35,302 nt of DNA from Pseudomonadaceae bacterium (lineage in GTDB: Bacteria; Pseudomonadota; Gammaproteobacteria; Pseudomonadales; Pseudomonadaceae). The notes beneath the pieces are model-generated. The model saw nothing but the letters and a program-made list of their open reading frames with translations. It searched no databases and was not told the origin of the DNA. The translations under genes and the position numbers were made by a program. Of this stretch, positions 1 through 10,204 are shown piece after piece. Location: positions 1-35,302 of the forward strand of contig JAIERD010000234.1 of NCBI GenBank assembly GCA_019747155.1, given 5' to 3'. Positions within the stretch are counted from its first letter, which is position 1, and each line of letters opens with the position of its first letter.

Positions 1-157
1 CCGGCGCCTGTAAAAAAGCCGCACCCAAGGTCCCGCCAATCACAATCAGCGCCGCCGGACCATTAACTAGGGCGCCGACATGGCCGCCTTCCAGATAGTT
101 ACCACCCAGAATGGCCACAAAGGCCAAAATAATCCCAATAAGACTCAGTACATCCAT
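1..157 (-). CDS. motC: Flagellar stator protein MotC/MotA family, N-terminal part only (runs off the left edge)
   Basis: Minus-strand reading from ATG at 157 gives [51 protein letters not shown], typical of the MotA/MotC N-terminus; start overlaps cheB stop (TGATG). Confidence 0.85.
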   Translation of the reverse strand, partial: MDVLSLIGIILAFVAILGGNYLEGGHVGALVNGPAALIVIGGTLGAAFLQAP

Positions 158-1260
158 CAGATGCAGGCCTCAGCCAAATGCCTGCCGATATCCTCAAGGC
201 TGTAAACAGCGTCCGCCAGATTGGCTTTAACCACCGCCATGGGCATGCCATAAATCACACAACTGGCCTCATCTTGCGCCCAGATTTGGCTGCCGCATTG
301 CTTGAGCAAACGCGCACCTTCACGGCCATCGGCGCCCATGCCGGTAAGCACCACGGCCAGCACCTTGTCATTGAATGACTTGGCCGCCGAACCAAAGGTG
401 ATATCCACACAGGGCTTGTAATTGAGACGCTCGTCGCCCGGTAAAATTTTCACTGCGCCACGCTGATCGACCATCATTTGCTTGCCGCCTGGGGCCAGCA
501 AAGCCAAACCCGGCCGCAGCAGATCACCATCTTCAGCCTCTTTGACGGAAATCCGGCAAAGCTTGTCCAGGCGTTCGGCAAAGGCCTTGGTGAACGCAGC
601 TGGCATATGCTGAATCAGCACGATGGGCGCCGGGAAGTTTGCCGGCAACTGGGTCAAGACCCGCTGCAGTGCCACTGGCCCGCCCGTTGAGGTACCGATC
701 GCGACCAACTTATAGGCTTTACGTTTAGGCGCAGCCGAGGCTTGAGAACTACTAGGCGCGACCGGCGCCGGACGCGCCGAGACACTCGCGCTGCTGGCGG
801 GCGTGCTGCTAGACGTCGAAGGGGTAACTGTGGGCGCAGGCGCAGAGCTGCCATAACGGCGATTACTGCGGGCAATGCTGTGGACTTTCTCGCAGAGCAT
901 CTGCTTAACTTTTTCAGGGTTACGCGAGATATCTTCGAAATTTTTCGGCAGAAAATCCACCGCCCCGGCGTCCAGGGCATCCAAGGTAACGCGGGCGCCC
1001 TCATGGGTCAGCGAGGAAAACATCAGTACCGGCGTTGGGCAGCGCTGCATGATGTTACGCACGGCCGTAATGCCATCCATCATCGGCATTTCATAGTCCA
1101 TGGTAATCACATCAGGCTTGAGCGCTATGGCCTGATCAATTGCCTCACGACCATTGGTGGCCGTACCAATGACTTGAATATTGGGGTCAGCAGAAAGAAT
1201 CTCCGAGACGCGGCGGCGAAAGAAACCCGAGTCATCCACCACCAAGACCTTAACCGCCAT
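157..1260 (-). CDS. cheB: Chemotaxis response regulator protein-glutamate methylesterase CheB
   Basis: REC domain ([17 protein letters not shown]...[14 protein letters not shown]) plus methylesterase domain ([13 protein letters not shown]...IVLIQHMP...[11 protein letters not shown]); start trimmed from ORF start 1284 to [10 protein letters not shown]. Confidence 0.95.
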   Translation of the reverse strand: MAVKVLVVDDSGFFRRRVSEILSADPNIQVIGTATNGREAIDQAIALKPDVITMDYEMPMMDGITAVRNIMQRCPTPVLMFSSLTHEGARVTLDALDAGAVDFLPKNFEDISRNPEKVKQMLCEKVHSIARSNRRYGSSAPAPTVTPSTSSSTPASSASVSARPAPVAPSSSQASAAPKRKAYKLVAIGTSTGGPVALQRVLTQLPANFPAPIVLIQHMPAAFTKAFAERLDKLCRISVKEAEDGDLLRPGLALLAPGGKQMMVDQRGAVKILPGDERLNYKPCVDITFGSAAKSFNDKVLAVVLTGMGADGREGARLLKQCGSQIWAQDEASCVIYGMPMAVVKANLADAVYSLEDIGRHLAEACI

Positions 1261-1367
1261 ACACACTCCTAAGAACCTGCTCACTGCCTGTTGTATCTAA
1301 ACATGCGGATACGCGACTTAACCTTGCCGGCGTCGGCACCAGGCAAGCTAAGCCGCGCCAGTAACGA

Positions 1368-3629
1368 TCAACCGCGACGCGCGTAACGTTTAAGCATGCT
1401 TGGCACATCAAGAATTAACGCAATCCGCCCGTCACCGGTAATGGTTGCGCCAGACATGCCCGGAGTACCTTGCAGCATCTTGCCCAAGGGTTTGATCACC
1501 ACTTCCTCCTGACCGACCAACTGATCAACGACAAAGCCAATCCGCTGGGTGCCCACCGACAAAATAACCACATGCCCTTCACCCTGCTCTTCGCACGCGG
1601 CGCTGCCGACCAGCCAGCGCTTGAGATAGAACAGCGGTAAAGCCTTGTCGCGGACAATCACCACCTCTTGACCATCGACCACATTGGTTCGTGACAGATC
1701 AAGGTGGAATATTTCGTTAACATTGACCAGCGGGAAGGCAAAGGCTTGATTACCCAGCATCACCATCAGCGTCGGCATAATCGCCAAGGTTAATGGCACT
1801 TTGATAACGATTTTGGTGCCTTGGCCCTTGGTCGAGTAAATATTAATGATGCCGTTGAGTTGCGAAATCTTGGTTTTCACCACGTCCATGCCAACACCAC
1901 GACCAGAAACGTCGGTGATCTCGGCCTTGGTTGAAAAGCCCGGGGCGAAAATCAGGTTGAAGCACTCGGTATCACTCAAACGATCGGCAGCATCTTTGTC
2001 CAGCACGCCCTTCTCGACCGCCTTGGCCCGCAGTACGTCTGGGTCCATGCCGTTACCATCATCGGAGATCGACAGGAGGATGTGATCACCCTCTTGTTGC
2101 GCCGCCAAAATAATTTTACCGCCACGACTCTTGCCGCTGGCCTCGCGCTGATCCGGTGATTCAATGCCGTGGTCAACCGAGTTGCGCACCAAGTGGACCA
2201 AGGGGTCAGCCAAAGCCTCCACCAAATTTTTGTCTAGGTCGGTTTCTTCACCGACCAACTCCAAGTTGATTTCTTTCTTCAGGTTACGTGCCAGGTCGCG
2301 CACCAGACGCGGGAAACGACCAAAGACTTTTTTGATCGGCTGCATGCGGGTTTTCATCACCGCCGTCTGCAGATCTGCGGTTACCACATCAAGATTGGAG
2401 ACCGCCTTGGCCATGGCTTCGTCATTGCTGTTGGAGCCCAGTCGCACCAGACGATTACGCACCAACACCAATTCACCGACCATGTTCATGATTTCATCCA
2501 ACCGTGCAGTGTCGACCCGCACGGTGGTTTCGGCTTCGCTGGCGGCGGCTTTGTCGCCCGCGACCGGCGCTGCCGCAGCCTTTACCGGCGCGGCCCTGAC
2601 CGGCGCCGGCTCAGCATCAACATCTGGCTCAGGCGTTTTCTCAGCCGGCTTACTGACCGCAACCGGCTTGGCCACCACCGCCGCAACCGGTGCGGCTGCC
2701 GCGACCGGCGCTGCAACGCTGGGCTCAACGAACTTGCCCTTGCCGTGCAACTGATCAAGCAACGCCTCGAACTCATCGTCAGTAATGTTCTCGCCGCTGG
2801 CCGGTGTTGCTGTGCTGGGCGCCGCAGGGGCAGAGCTAACGGTCGTATCAGCAGGAGCCTCAAACTTGCCCTTGCCATGCAACTGATCGAGCAACGCCTC
2901 GAACTCGTCATCGGTAATTTCGCCCGCAGGCGCCGTACTGACGTCCGCTGGCGGCGTGGCTGGCGCTACTGGCGCAGCTGCTGACTCAGGTGCAGCAAAC
3001 TGACCCTTGCCGTGCAGCTGATCAAGCAAGGACTCAAACTCATCGTCGGTAATGGCATCGGACGCCGGGGCAGCTGGAACAACCAGTTCGACCTCAGCCA
3101 CCGGCGGCTGCGCCAACGCATCGAGCAACTGCTCGAACTCGCTATCGGTGATATCTGCACTCTCGCTGGCTGCGACCGGTGCAATGCTTTCAACCGCGAC
3201 CGGCGCAACAGGCGCAGGTGCAGCAGCCTTCGGCGCACCACCCGGTTCAGCCAAGCGCGCCAAGGCGGCCAATAGCTCAGGAGTCGCATGCGTGACTTCG
3301 GTGCGTTCGCGCACCTCAGCAAACATCGAGTTAACGGCGTCGAGGGTTTCCAGCACTACGTCCATGAGTTCGGAGTCAACCCGACGCTCACCTTTACGCA
3401 GAATATCGAACACGTTTTCTGCGATATGGCAGCACTCCACCAGCGCATCCAGCTGGAGGAAACCGGCTCCGCCTTTGACCGTGTGAAAACCACGGAAAAT
3501 GGCATTGAGCAAATTCATATCGTCCGGGCGATTTTCAAGCTCAACCAACTGTTCGGACAACAGTTCAAGAATCTCGCCGGCTTCTACCAGAAAATCCTGG
3601 AGAATCTCTTCATCGGCGCCGAAGCTCAT
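1368..3629 (-). CDS. cheA: Chemotaxis histidine kinase CheA
   Basis: N-terminal Hpt (NAIFRGFHTVKGGAGFL), dimerisation domain (VDTARLDEIMNMVGELVLVRNRL), HATPase (HLVRNSVDHGIES...GRGVGMDVVKTKI), C-terminal CheW-like domain. Confidence 0.97.
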   Translation of the reverse strand: MSFGADEEILQDFLVEAGEILELLSEQLVELENRPDDMNLLNAIFRGFHTVKGGAGFLQLDALVECCHIAENVFDILRKGERRVDSELMDVVLETLDAVNSMFAEVRERTEVTHATPELLAALARLAEPGGAPKAAAPAPVAPVAVESIAPVAASESADITDSEFEQLLDALAQPPVAEVELVVPAAPASDAITDDEFESLLDQLHGKGQFAAPESAAAPVAPATPPADVSTAPAGEITDDEFEALLDQLHGKGKFEAPADTTVSSAPAAPSTATPASGENITDDEFEALLDQLHGKGKFVEPSVAAPVAAAAPVAAVVAKPVAVSKPAEKTPEPDVDAEPAPVRAAPVKAAAAPVAGDKAAASEAETTVRVDTARLDEIMNMVGELVLVRNRLVRLGSNSNDEAMAKAVSNLDVVTADLQTAVMKTRMQPIKKVFGRFPRLVRDLARNLKKEINLELVGEETDLDKNLVEALADPLVHLVRNSVDHGIESPDQREASGKSRGGKIILAAQQEGDHILLSISDDGNGMDPDVLRAKAVEKGVLDKDAADRLSDTECFNLIFAPGFSTKAEITDVSGRGVGMDVVKTKISQLNGIINIYSTKGQGTKIVIKVPLTLAIMPTLMVMLGNQAFAFPLVNVNEIFHLDLSRTNVVDGQEVVIVRDKALPLFYLKRWLVGSAACEEQGEGHVVILSVGTQRIGFVVDQLVGQEEVVIKPLGKMLQGTPGMSGATITGDGRIALILDVPSMLKRYARRG

Positions 3630-3640
3630 TCGCGTGCTCC

Positions 3641-4429
3641 CTAAAAACCAAGGCTGGACAGCAGATCGTCAACATCGACCTGACCAGATACGACGTCTTC
3701 ACGCTTATCGGCATGAATCTGCGGACCTTCACCCCGGGATGGCTCTTTTTGTTGTTTTTGTTCAGCACGCAACTCATCGTGATCGTGCTGAATGCCGGTA
3801 TAGCGATCAATCTGTGACGCCATGCAGACCAGTTTGAGCAGATTGCTCTCGACCTCGGTCACCATGCTGGTGACCCGCTTGATCACCTGCCCGGTAAGGT
3901 CCTGGAAGTCTTGCGCCAGCAAAATATCGTTCAAGTGAGCCGACAACTTGCTGCTGTCGCGATCACTTTGCTCGAGGAATGATTCAATCCGTTTAGCCAA
4001 CTCGCGAAACTCATCTGCGCCGACCTCACGGCGCATAAAACGCGCCCAATCGACACTCAAGGCCCGCGACTCCGAGCCAATCTCATTGACCAGCGGAGCG
4101 CTTTCTTCGACCAGATCCATGGTGCGATTGGCCGCTTTCTCGGTCATGCGCACTACATAATTCAGGCGTTCACTGGCGTCGCTGATTTCAGAAACTTCGG
4201 CGGCGTGTGAGCCACTGAGGTCAACTTGAAAATTAACGATTGAGTTATGCAGTTCGCGGGTCAGCTTGCCCACCTCGTGATAGAGGCCTTGATCGCGGGC
4301 TTTGTTTAAATCGTGAATGACTTCGATTGCACCACTAAAATTACCGCGCTCAAGGCTATCCATTAGAGAGCGGGCGTGGGTTTTCAGACTCGACTCAAGG
4401 TCAGTCATGTGCGGCTCTTTATGCTCCAT
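3641..4429 (-). CDS. cheZ: Protein phosphatase CheZ
   Basis: LLAQDFQDLTGQVIKRV motif and C-terminal QVDVDDLLSSLGF CheY-binding tail; adjacent to cheY; start chosen at MEHKEPH (ORF track start at 4468 overlaps cheY). Confidence 0.95.
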   Translation of the reverse strand: MEHKEPHMTDLESSLKTHARSLMDSLERGNFSGAIEVIHDLNKARDQGLYHEVGKLTRELHNSIVNFQVDLSGSHAAEVSEISDASERLNYVVRMTEKAANRTMDLVEESAPLVNEIGSESRALSVDWARFMRREVGADEFRELAKRIESFLEQSDRDSSKLSAHLNDILLAQDFQDLTGQVIKRVTSMVTEVESNLLKLVCMASQIDRYTGIQHDHDELRAEQKQQKEPSRGEGPQIHADKREDVVSGQVDVDDLLSSLGF

Positions 4430-4448
4430 AGCGCCCTCGCGACCGACA

Positions 4449-4823
4449 TCAGCCGTTAACCCGCTCAAAGATCTTATCGATCTTCTCTTTCAGCACTTGC
4501 GCCGTGAAGGGCTTAACCACATAGCCATTCACACCCGCTTGCGCTGCTTCGATAATCTGATCGCGCTTGGCCTCAGCCGTCACCATCAGCACAGGTAACT
4601 GCTTGAGACGCTCGTCGGCGCGCACGGCGCGTAACAGGTCAATGCCGGTCATACCGGGCATGTTCCAGTCCGTCACCAGAAAATCAAAGCTGCCGCTTTG
4701 CAGCATCGGCAGTGCAGTGACGCCATCATCGGCCTCAGCGGTATTGGTAAATCCCAAGTCACGCAAGAGGTTCTTGATGATTCGCCGCATCGTCGAAAAG
4801 TCATCGACGATGAGGATTTTCAT
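4449..4823 (-). CDS. cheY: Chemotaxis response regulator CheY
   Basis: Single REC domain [25 protein letters not shown]...[11 protein letters not shown]...[14 protein letters not shown]. Confidence 0.97.
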   Translation of the reverse strand: MKILIVDDFSTMRRIIKNLLRDLGFTNTAEADDGVTALPMLQSGSFDFLVTDWNMPGMTGIDLLRAVRADERLKQLPVLMVTAEAKRDQIIEAAQAGVNGYVVKPFTAQVLKEKIDKIFERVNG

Positions 4824-4908
4824 GTTCTTGTCCAAATCGACCTCCGTACAGTCCTAAACATATCCAAGACCTGGACATGCCGTGAAATCGTGAAATTGAC
4901 GTATTTGC

Positions 4909-5655
4909 TCAGTGCTCACGCCACTCAGCCAGACGTGCTCGCAACCGTGCGGCGCATTGACTGTGCAACTGGCTGACACGCGATTCGCTAACCCCCAGTA
5001 CCTCGCCAATCTCTTTGAGGTTCAGCCCCTCATCGTAATACAACGACAAGACCAAACGCTCACGTTCCGGCAAGTTGGCAATGGCGTCGGCCAAGGCCAG
5101 TTGGAAACGCTGATCTTCCAGATCTCGGGACGGTTCAAGCTGAGCAGTACCTGTGTATTCACGCACACCGCCTGGCTCGTTTTCCTGTAACAGGTCGTCG
5201 AAGCTGAACAAGCGGCTGCCTAAAGTATCGCTGAGAATGCCGTAGTAATCTTCGAGACTCAATTGTAGTTCGGCCGCAACCTCTTGATCTTTAGCGTCGC
5301 GACCGACTCGCGCCTCAATTTTTCTAATCGCATCGCTGACCATACGGGTATTGCGATGCACTGAACGCGGCGCCCAATCGCCCTTGCGCACATCATCCAG
5401 CATAGCTCCACGAATGCGGATGCCGGCGTAAGTTTCAAAACTTGCACCTTTGCTGGCGTCGTATTTGGTTGAGGCTTCGAGCAAGCCGATCATGCCTGCC
5501 TGGATCAAGTCATCGACTTGAACGTTAGCCGGCAATCGGGCTAGCAGGTGATAAGCAATACGCTTAACCAGGGGTGCGTATTGCTCAATAAGCTGATGCC
5601 GGGAATCTTGTGCCTGCGCTTTGCTATACATGCGAAGCCCCATAGCGACTGTCAT
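4909..5655 (-). CDS. fliA: RNA polymerase sigma factor FliA (sigma28)
   Basis: MYSKAQAQDSRHQLIEQYAPLVKRIAYHLLARLPANVQVDDLIQAGMIGLLEA...EIGEVLGVSESRVSQLHSQ; start overlaps fleN stop (ATGA). Confidence 0.97.
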   Translation of the reverse strand: MTVAMGLRMYSKAQAQDSRHQLIEQYAPLVKRIAYHLLARLPANVQVDDLIQAGMIGLLEASTKYDASKGASFETYAGIRIRGAMLDDVRKGDWAPRSVHRNTRMVSDAIRKIEARVGRDAKDQEVAAELQLSLEDYYGILSDTLGSRLFSFDDLLQENEPGGVREYTGTAQLEPSRDLEDQRFQLALADAIANLPERERLVLSLYYDEGLNLKEIGEVLGVSESRVSQLHSQCAARLRARLAEWREH

Positions 5656-6485
5656 ACGCCGGAGTCTGCAGTTGAACTCTGCACCAAGCGCTCGACAAAA
5701 AACTCCAGATGCCCACGCGGGTTAGCCGGTAAAGGCCACGCATCGACTTTTTGTGCAATGGCCTTAAACGCCAATGCGCACTTTGAACGCGGAAAAGCCT
5801 CATACACGGCACGTTGCTTTTGCACCGCTTTGCGCACTGACTCGTCGTACGGCACAGCGCCCAGATACTGCAGCGCCACATCGAGAAAACGATCGGTTAC
5901 TTTGGTCAGCTTGGCGAACAGATTGTGGCCTTCTTGCGGGCTGTGCGCCATGTTGGCCAGCACCCGAAAACGGCTCATGCCGTAATCGCGATTGAGCAAT
6001 TTAATCAGCGCATACGCATCGGTAATCGAGGTGGGCTCATCGCACACGACCATGATTACCTCTTGGGCGGCGCGCACAAAACTGACCACGCCATCACCAA
6101 TGCCGGCTGCGGTATCAATGATCAACACGTCGACGTTATCGCTGATATCACTGAAGGCTTGAATCAAACCGGCGTGCTGCATCGGCGACAGTTGCACCAT
6201 GCTTTGCGCACCAGAAGCCGCCGGCACAATGCGAATACCGCCTGGGCCTTGCAGCAAGACGTCACGCAAATCGCACTCACCAGAAATCACATCTTCCAGG
6301 GTACGCTTGGCGGTTAGGCCGAGCAGCACGTCAACGTTGGCCAAACCAAGGTCGGCATCCATCAGCAGCACGCGGCGACCGAGGTCGGCCAACGCCAATG
6401 CCAAATTTACCGACACATTAGTCTTGCCAACGCCGCCCTTGCCGCCGGTCACTGCAATCACCTGTACGGGATGCTTACTACTCAT
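5652..6485 (-). CDS. fleN: Flagellar number regulator FleN (FlhG, MinD-like ATPase)
   Basis: Deviant Walker A GGKGGVGKTNVSVNLALALADLGRRVLLMDADLGLANVDVLLGL; located between flhF and fliA. Confidence 0.96.
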   Translation of the reverse strand: MSSKHPVQVIAVTGGKGGVGKTNVSVNLALALADLGRRVLLMDADLGLANVDVLLGLTAKRTLEDVISGECDLRDVLLQGPGGIRIVPAASGAQSMVQLSPMQHAGLIQAFSDISDNVDVLIIDTAAGIGDGVVSFVRAAQEVIMVVCDEPTSITDAYALIKLLNRDYGMSRFRVLANMAHSPQEGHNLFAKLTKVTDRFLDVALQYLGAVPYDESVRKAVQKQRAVYEAFPRSKCALAFKAIAQKVDAWPLPANPRGHLEFFVERLVQSSTADSGV

Positions 6486-6588
6486 GCTGTTTTAACACCT
6501 TGTGTTGCTTGGACTGGAATCGATGGCCAGCGCTGCGCGGCCAAGGATACAAGGTACTGCGGGTGTAAAATTCTGTGCTCCGAGCAGT

Positions 6589-7899
6589 TTAACCAACCTG
6601 CCGGGGTTGTTGCTGATACAAACCAGCAAACATATCGGCCATGGCATCCTCGCTCGGGTCCTCGGGTACTTGCAAGCTTACCGCTCGACTGACCAATTGA
6701 TGACTGCGTGGAAACTGTAAATCGTCAGGAATTCGAGGCCCATCAGCGACATAGGCTACCGGCAGGCGCTGACTGATAGCCAGCCCTAAAACTTCACCAA
6801 GGCTGGTTGCTTCATCTAGCTTAGTCAAAATACAGCCAGTCAAACCACAATGCTTATAACTATGGTAGGCGGCCTTGAGCACTTGACCCTGACTGGTTGC
6901 GGCTAAAACTAAATAATTTTTAGCTTTTATGCCGCGTCCGGCCAGGGTTTCCAGTTGCATGCGCAACGCCGGATCATTGCCAGGTAAACCGGCGGTATCG
7001 ATTAACACCACTTTACGCCGCGCTAAAGGCGCCAGCGCCTGGGTTAAGGACTGACCCGGATCGACGTGAGTAACCGACACATTCAGAATCCGCCCAAGGG
7101 TTTTCAGCTGCTCTTGGGCGCCAATGCGATAGCTGTCCATGCTCACCAAGGCGATATTTTGCGCGCCGTACTTGAGCACATAACGGGCGGCCAACTTGGC
7201 TAGGGTGGTGGTTTTACCCATGCCGGCCGGTCCGACCAAGGCGATGACCCCGCCCTCTTCTAGCGGCTCAACGGGCGCGATCCGAATCGCATGGGCCAAA
7301 TGTGCCAAGAGCATCCGCCAAGCTTGGCGCGGATCAGTAATGGTGGCGACTTTTTCCAGCAGCGCGCGGGCCAGTTCAGCCGCTATACCCATGCGTTGCA
7401 ACCGCCGCCATAAATTGGCTTGCTGCGGCTTGCGAGTTTGCAGTTGACCCCAGGCAATTGAGCCTAACTGCACCTCAATCAATTCACGCAAGCCGTGCAG
7501 TTCAAAACGCATGGCCTCCAGCGCCCGCTGATCACCCGCGGGCAATGCCGCTGCAGCGGCTGGCGGGGTTGCCCGCGCAGGCGGCGCCGCGCGCGCTGGC
7601 GAAGCTTTAGCCGGGCCGGCGAACAACTGACCGTCTTTACCCGCATCCGCCTGAACACGGTTATGCAGTTCAGCTTGCGCCGAGGCGATGCGCGTTTGGG
7701 TCTTGCGCAGCTCAGTTTCCAGCTCAACATTCGGCTGACGGCTGGGCGCGGCAGGTATCTGATAGTCCAGGGCAGCTGTCAGTTCAACCCCACCCGCCAC
7801 CCGGCGATTGGCAATTATTGAGGCATCAGCACCCAATTCATCACGGACCAGCTTCATGGCTTGGCGCATATCGGCGGCAAAAAAGCGTTTGACTTGCAT
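6589..7899 (-). CDS. flhF: Flagellar biosynthesis SRP-like GTPase FlhF
   Basis: MQVKRFFAADMRQAMKLVRDELGADASIIANRRV; NG GTPase domain GPAGMGKTTTLAKLAARYVLKYG...DSYRIGAQEQLKTLGRIL. Confidence 0.96.
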   Translation of the reverse strand: MQVKRFFAADMRQAMKLVRDELGADASIIANRRVAGGVELTAALDYQIPAAPSRQPNVELETELRKTQTRIASAQAELHNRVQADAGKDGQLFAGPAKASPARAAPPARATPPAAAAALPAGDQRALEAMRFELHGLRELIEVQLGSIAWGQLQTRKPQQANLWRRLQRMGIAAELARALLEKVATITDPRQAWRMLLAHLAHAIRIAPVEPLEEGGVIALVGPAGMGKTTTLAKLAARYVLKYGAQNIALVSMDSYRIGAQEQLKTLGRILNVSVTHVDPGQSLTQALAPLARRKVVLIDTAGLPGNDPALRMQLETLAGRGIKAKNYLVLAATSQGQVLKAAYHSYKHCGLTGCILTKLDEATSLGEVLGLAISQRLPVAYVADGPRIPDDLQFPRSHQLVSRAVSLQVPEDPSEDAMADMFAGLYQQQPRQVG

Positions 7900-7909
7900 G
7901 GCCTAGACC

Positions 7910-10039
7910 TCAGTTCTGCCCCACCGTCGCAACGATGGTGACCTGCTTGTTATCCGGAATTTCTTGGTAGGCCAGCACGTGCATATTCGGCACTGCGAGG
8001 CGCGCAAAGCGCGAAAGCATCGCCCGAACCGGGCCAGCCACCAGCAAAATCGCTGGCTTGCCGAGCATCTCCTGACGCTGCGCTGCGTCCACCAAGGAAC
8101 GTTGTAACTTTTCAGCCATGCCAGGCTCCAAAAGAATGCCTTCTTCGGAGCCTTGGCCGGCCTTCTGAATACTGTTGAGCAATATCTGTTCCAACCTTGG
8201 CTCAAGGGTGATCACAGGCAGCTCCGGCTCTAGTCCCACAACGCTTTGCACGATTGCCCGGGCCAGCGACACGCGCACCGCAGCCACCATGGCGGCGGGA
8301 TCTTGACTCTTGGTGGCGGCATTGGCGATGGTTTCGGCGATGGTGCGAATATCCCGTACCGGCACCTGCTCTTGCAGCAACGCCTGTAGCACTTTAAGTA
8401 GGGTCGACAAAGACACAGTGCCCGGCACCAACTCTTCGGCAAGCTTGGGTGAGCTTTTAGCCAACAACTGCAACAACTGCTGAACTTCCTCGTGACCGAG
8501 CAGTTCATGGGCATGCTTGTGCAGCACCTGGTTGAGGTGAGTCGCCACCACGGTGCTGGCGTCCACCACGGTATAACCCAGCGACTGCGCCTGGTCGCGC
8601 TGGTTTGGATCTATCCACACGGCCTCCAGGCCGAACGCTGGGTCCTTGGCGGCGATGCCGTTGAGCGGGCCGAACACCTGCCCCGGATTAATCGCCAGCT
8701 CGCGATCTGGATAGACCTCTGCCTCCGCGACGCTAACGCCCATCAGGGTCAAACGATAGGCATTGGGCAGCAGGTCGAGGTTGTCGCGGATATGCACCGA
8801 GGGCATCAAAAAACCCATCTCTTGCGAGAGCTTCTTACGTACCCCCTTGATTCGCGCCAGCAGCTGCCCACCCTGAGCACGATCGACCAACGGAATCAGC
8901 CGATAACCCACCTCCAGGCCCACCATATCGACCGGCGTTACATCATCCCAGCCGAGTTCCTTGGTTTCCTGGGAGCGCGCAGCCGGTAGCGCCTCTTGCT
9001 GGCGCTGCACCTCATGTACTTCTTCCTCTTTGACCAGCCGCTGGCGATTGGCAATCCAATAGGCGCCACCCGCAGCCACCAGCCCCAGACCAACAAAAGA
9101 CACATGCGGCATGCCGGGCACCAAGCCCATGGCGATCAAAATAATCGCCGAAACGGCCAGTGCCTTGGGCGAGGTAAACATCTGCCGATTAACCTGGGCG
9201 CCCATGTCTTCCGAGCTGGACACCCGCGTCACCATGATCGCCGCCGCCGTCGACAACAACAGGGACGGAATCTGCGCCACTAAACCGTCACCGATGGTCA
9301 GCAGCGCATACACCTTGCCCGCATCTGAGAAGCCCATTTGATGCTGGAAGATGCCGATGGCCACGCCACCGATCAGGTTGATAAACAGAATCAGCAAACC
9401 GGCCACGGCGTCACCACGGACGAACTTGCTGGCACCGTCCATGGAGCCGTAAAAATCGGCTTCCTGGGAGACTTCCGAGCGACGCTTTTTGGCTTCCGCC
9501 TGCTCGATCAAGCCGGCGTTCAAGTCGGCATCAATGGCCATTTGCTTGCCCGGCATAGCATCCAAGGTAAAACGTGCGCTGACCTCGGAGATGCGCCCGG
9601 CGCCCTTGGTCACCACCACAAAGTTGATGATCATCAAGATCGCAAACACCACGATACCGACCACGTAGTTGCCGCCGATCACCACTTCGCCGAAGGCCTG
9701 GATCACCTTACCGGCAGCCTCGTGACCATCATGCCCGTGTAACAGCACCACCCGCGTGGAAGCGACGTTCAGCGCCAGGCGCAGCAAGGTGGCGATCAGC
9801 AAAATGGTCGGAAATACCGCGAAATCCAGCGGCCGCAAGGCGTACACGCAGACCAGCAGGACCACAATCGACAAGGCGATATTGAAAGTGAACAGCACGT
9901 CGAGCAGAAACGGCGGGATCGGCAACATCATCATGGCGAGCATGACGAGCAGCAGCAACGGCACGCCTAAATTGCCATGCCGCAAGCCCGCGAGGTTACC
10001 GCGCACATTGCCCATCATTTGCGTGCGATCTACTGCCAC
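7910..10039 (-). CDS. flhA: Flagellar type III export protein FlhA
   Basis: MPIPPFLLDVLFTFNIALSIVVLLVCVYALRPLDFAVFPTILLIATLLRLALNVASTRVVL; FHIPEP-type export gate. Confidence 0.97.
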   Translation of the reverse strand: MAVDRTQMMGNVRGNLAGLRHGNLGVPLLLLVMLAMMMLPIPPFLLDVLFTFNIALSIVVLLVCVYALRPLDFAVFPTILLIATLLRLALNVASTRVVLLHGHDGHEAAGKVIQAFGEVVIGGNYVVGIVVFAILMIINFVVVTKGAGRISEVSARFTLDAMPGKQMAIDADLNAGLIEQAEAKKRRSEVSQEADFYGSMDGASKFVRGDAVAGLLILFINLIGGVAIGIFQHQMGFSDAGKVYALLTIGDGLVAQIPSLLLSTAAAIMVTRVSSSEDMGAQVNRQMFTSPKALAVSAIILIAMGLVPGMPHVSFVGLGLVAAGGAYWIANRQRLVKEEEVHEVQRQQEALPAARSQETKELGWDDVTPVDMVGLEVGYRLIPLVDRAQGGQLLARIKGVRKKLSQEMGFLMPSVHIRDNLDLLPNAYRLTLMGVSVAEAEVYPDRELAINPGQVFGPLNGIAAKDPAFGLEAVWIDPNQRDQAQSLGYTVVDASTVVATHLNQVLHKHAHELLGHEEVQQLLQLLAKSSPKLAEELVPGTVSLSTLLKVLQALLQEQVPVRDIRTIAETIANAATKSQDPAAMVAAVRVSLARAIVQSVVGLEPELPVITLEPRLEQILLNSIQKAGQGSEEGILLEPGMAEKLQRSLVDAAQRQEMLGKPAILLVAGPVRAMLSRFARLAVPNMHVLAYQEIPDNKQVTIVATVGQN

Positions 10040-10096
10040 GTTGCCACTCCAGCCGATTCAATCTTTTGACGCTCAAGGCGCCTGTGAATCAGCTAG

Positions 10097-10112
10097 TGCA
10101 AGAACTCGTCCA
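10097..10112 (-). promoter_or_regulatory. Putative sigma54 (RpoN) promoter upstream of flhA
   Basis: Minus strand TGGACG-AGTTC-TTGCA; GG-N10-GC spacing, about 60 nt upstream of the flhA ATG. Confidence 0.65.
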
Positions 10113-10204
10113 ACTAAGCCAACTGTTTGAGCGATAAAGAAAAATCTTTACCCAATGGACAAGTTGAAGGGGCCGACGCAGTGCTCAGTCAGGGGGGGGA
10201 GGAG

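Noticed and set aside
1261-1367. cheB-cheA spacer with CTTGCC...GGCAAG short inverted repeat
   Set aside because: 6-bp stem with a 13-nt loop, no U-tract or promoter match; insufficient support
2582-3322. Overlapping alternate-frame ORFs in the cheA repeat region
   Set aside because: Created by the repeated Ala/Pro-rich coding DNA; the cheA frame explains the region
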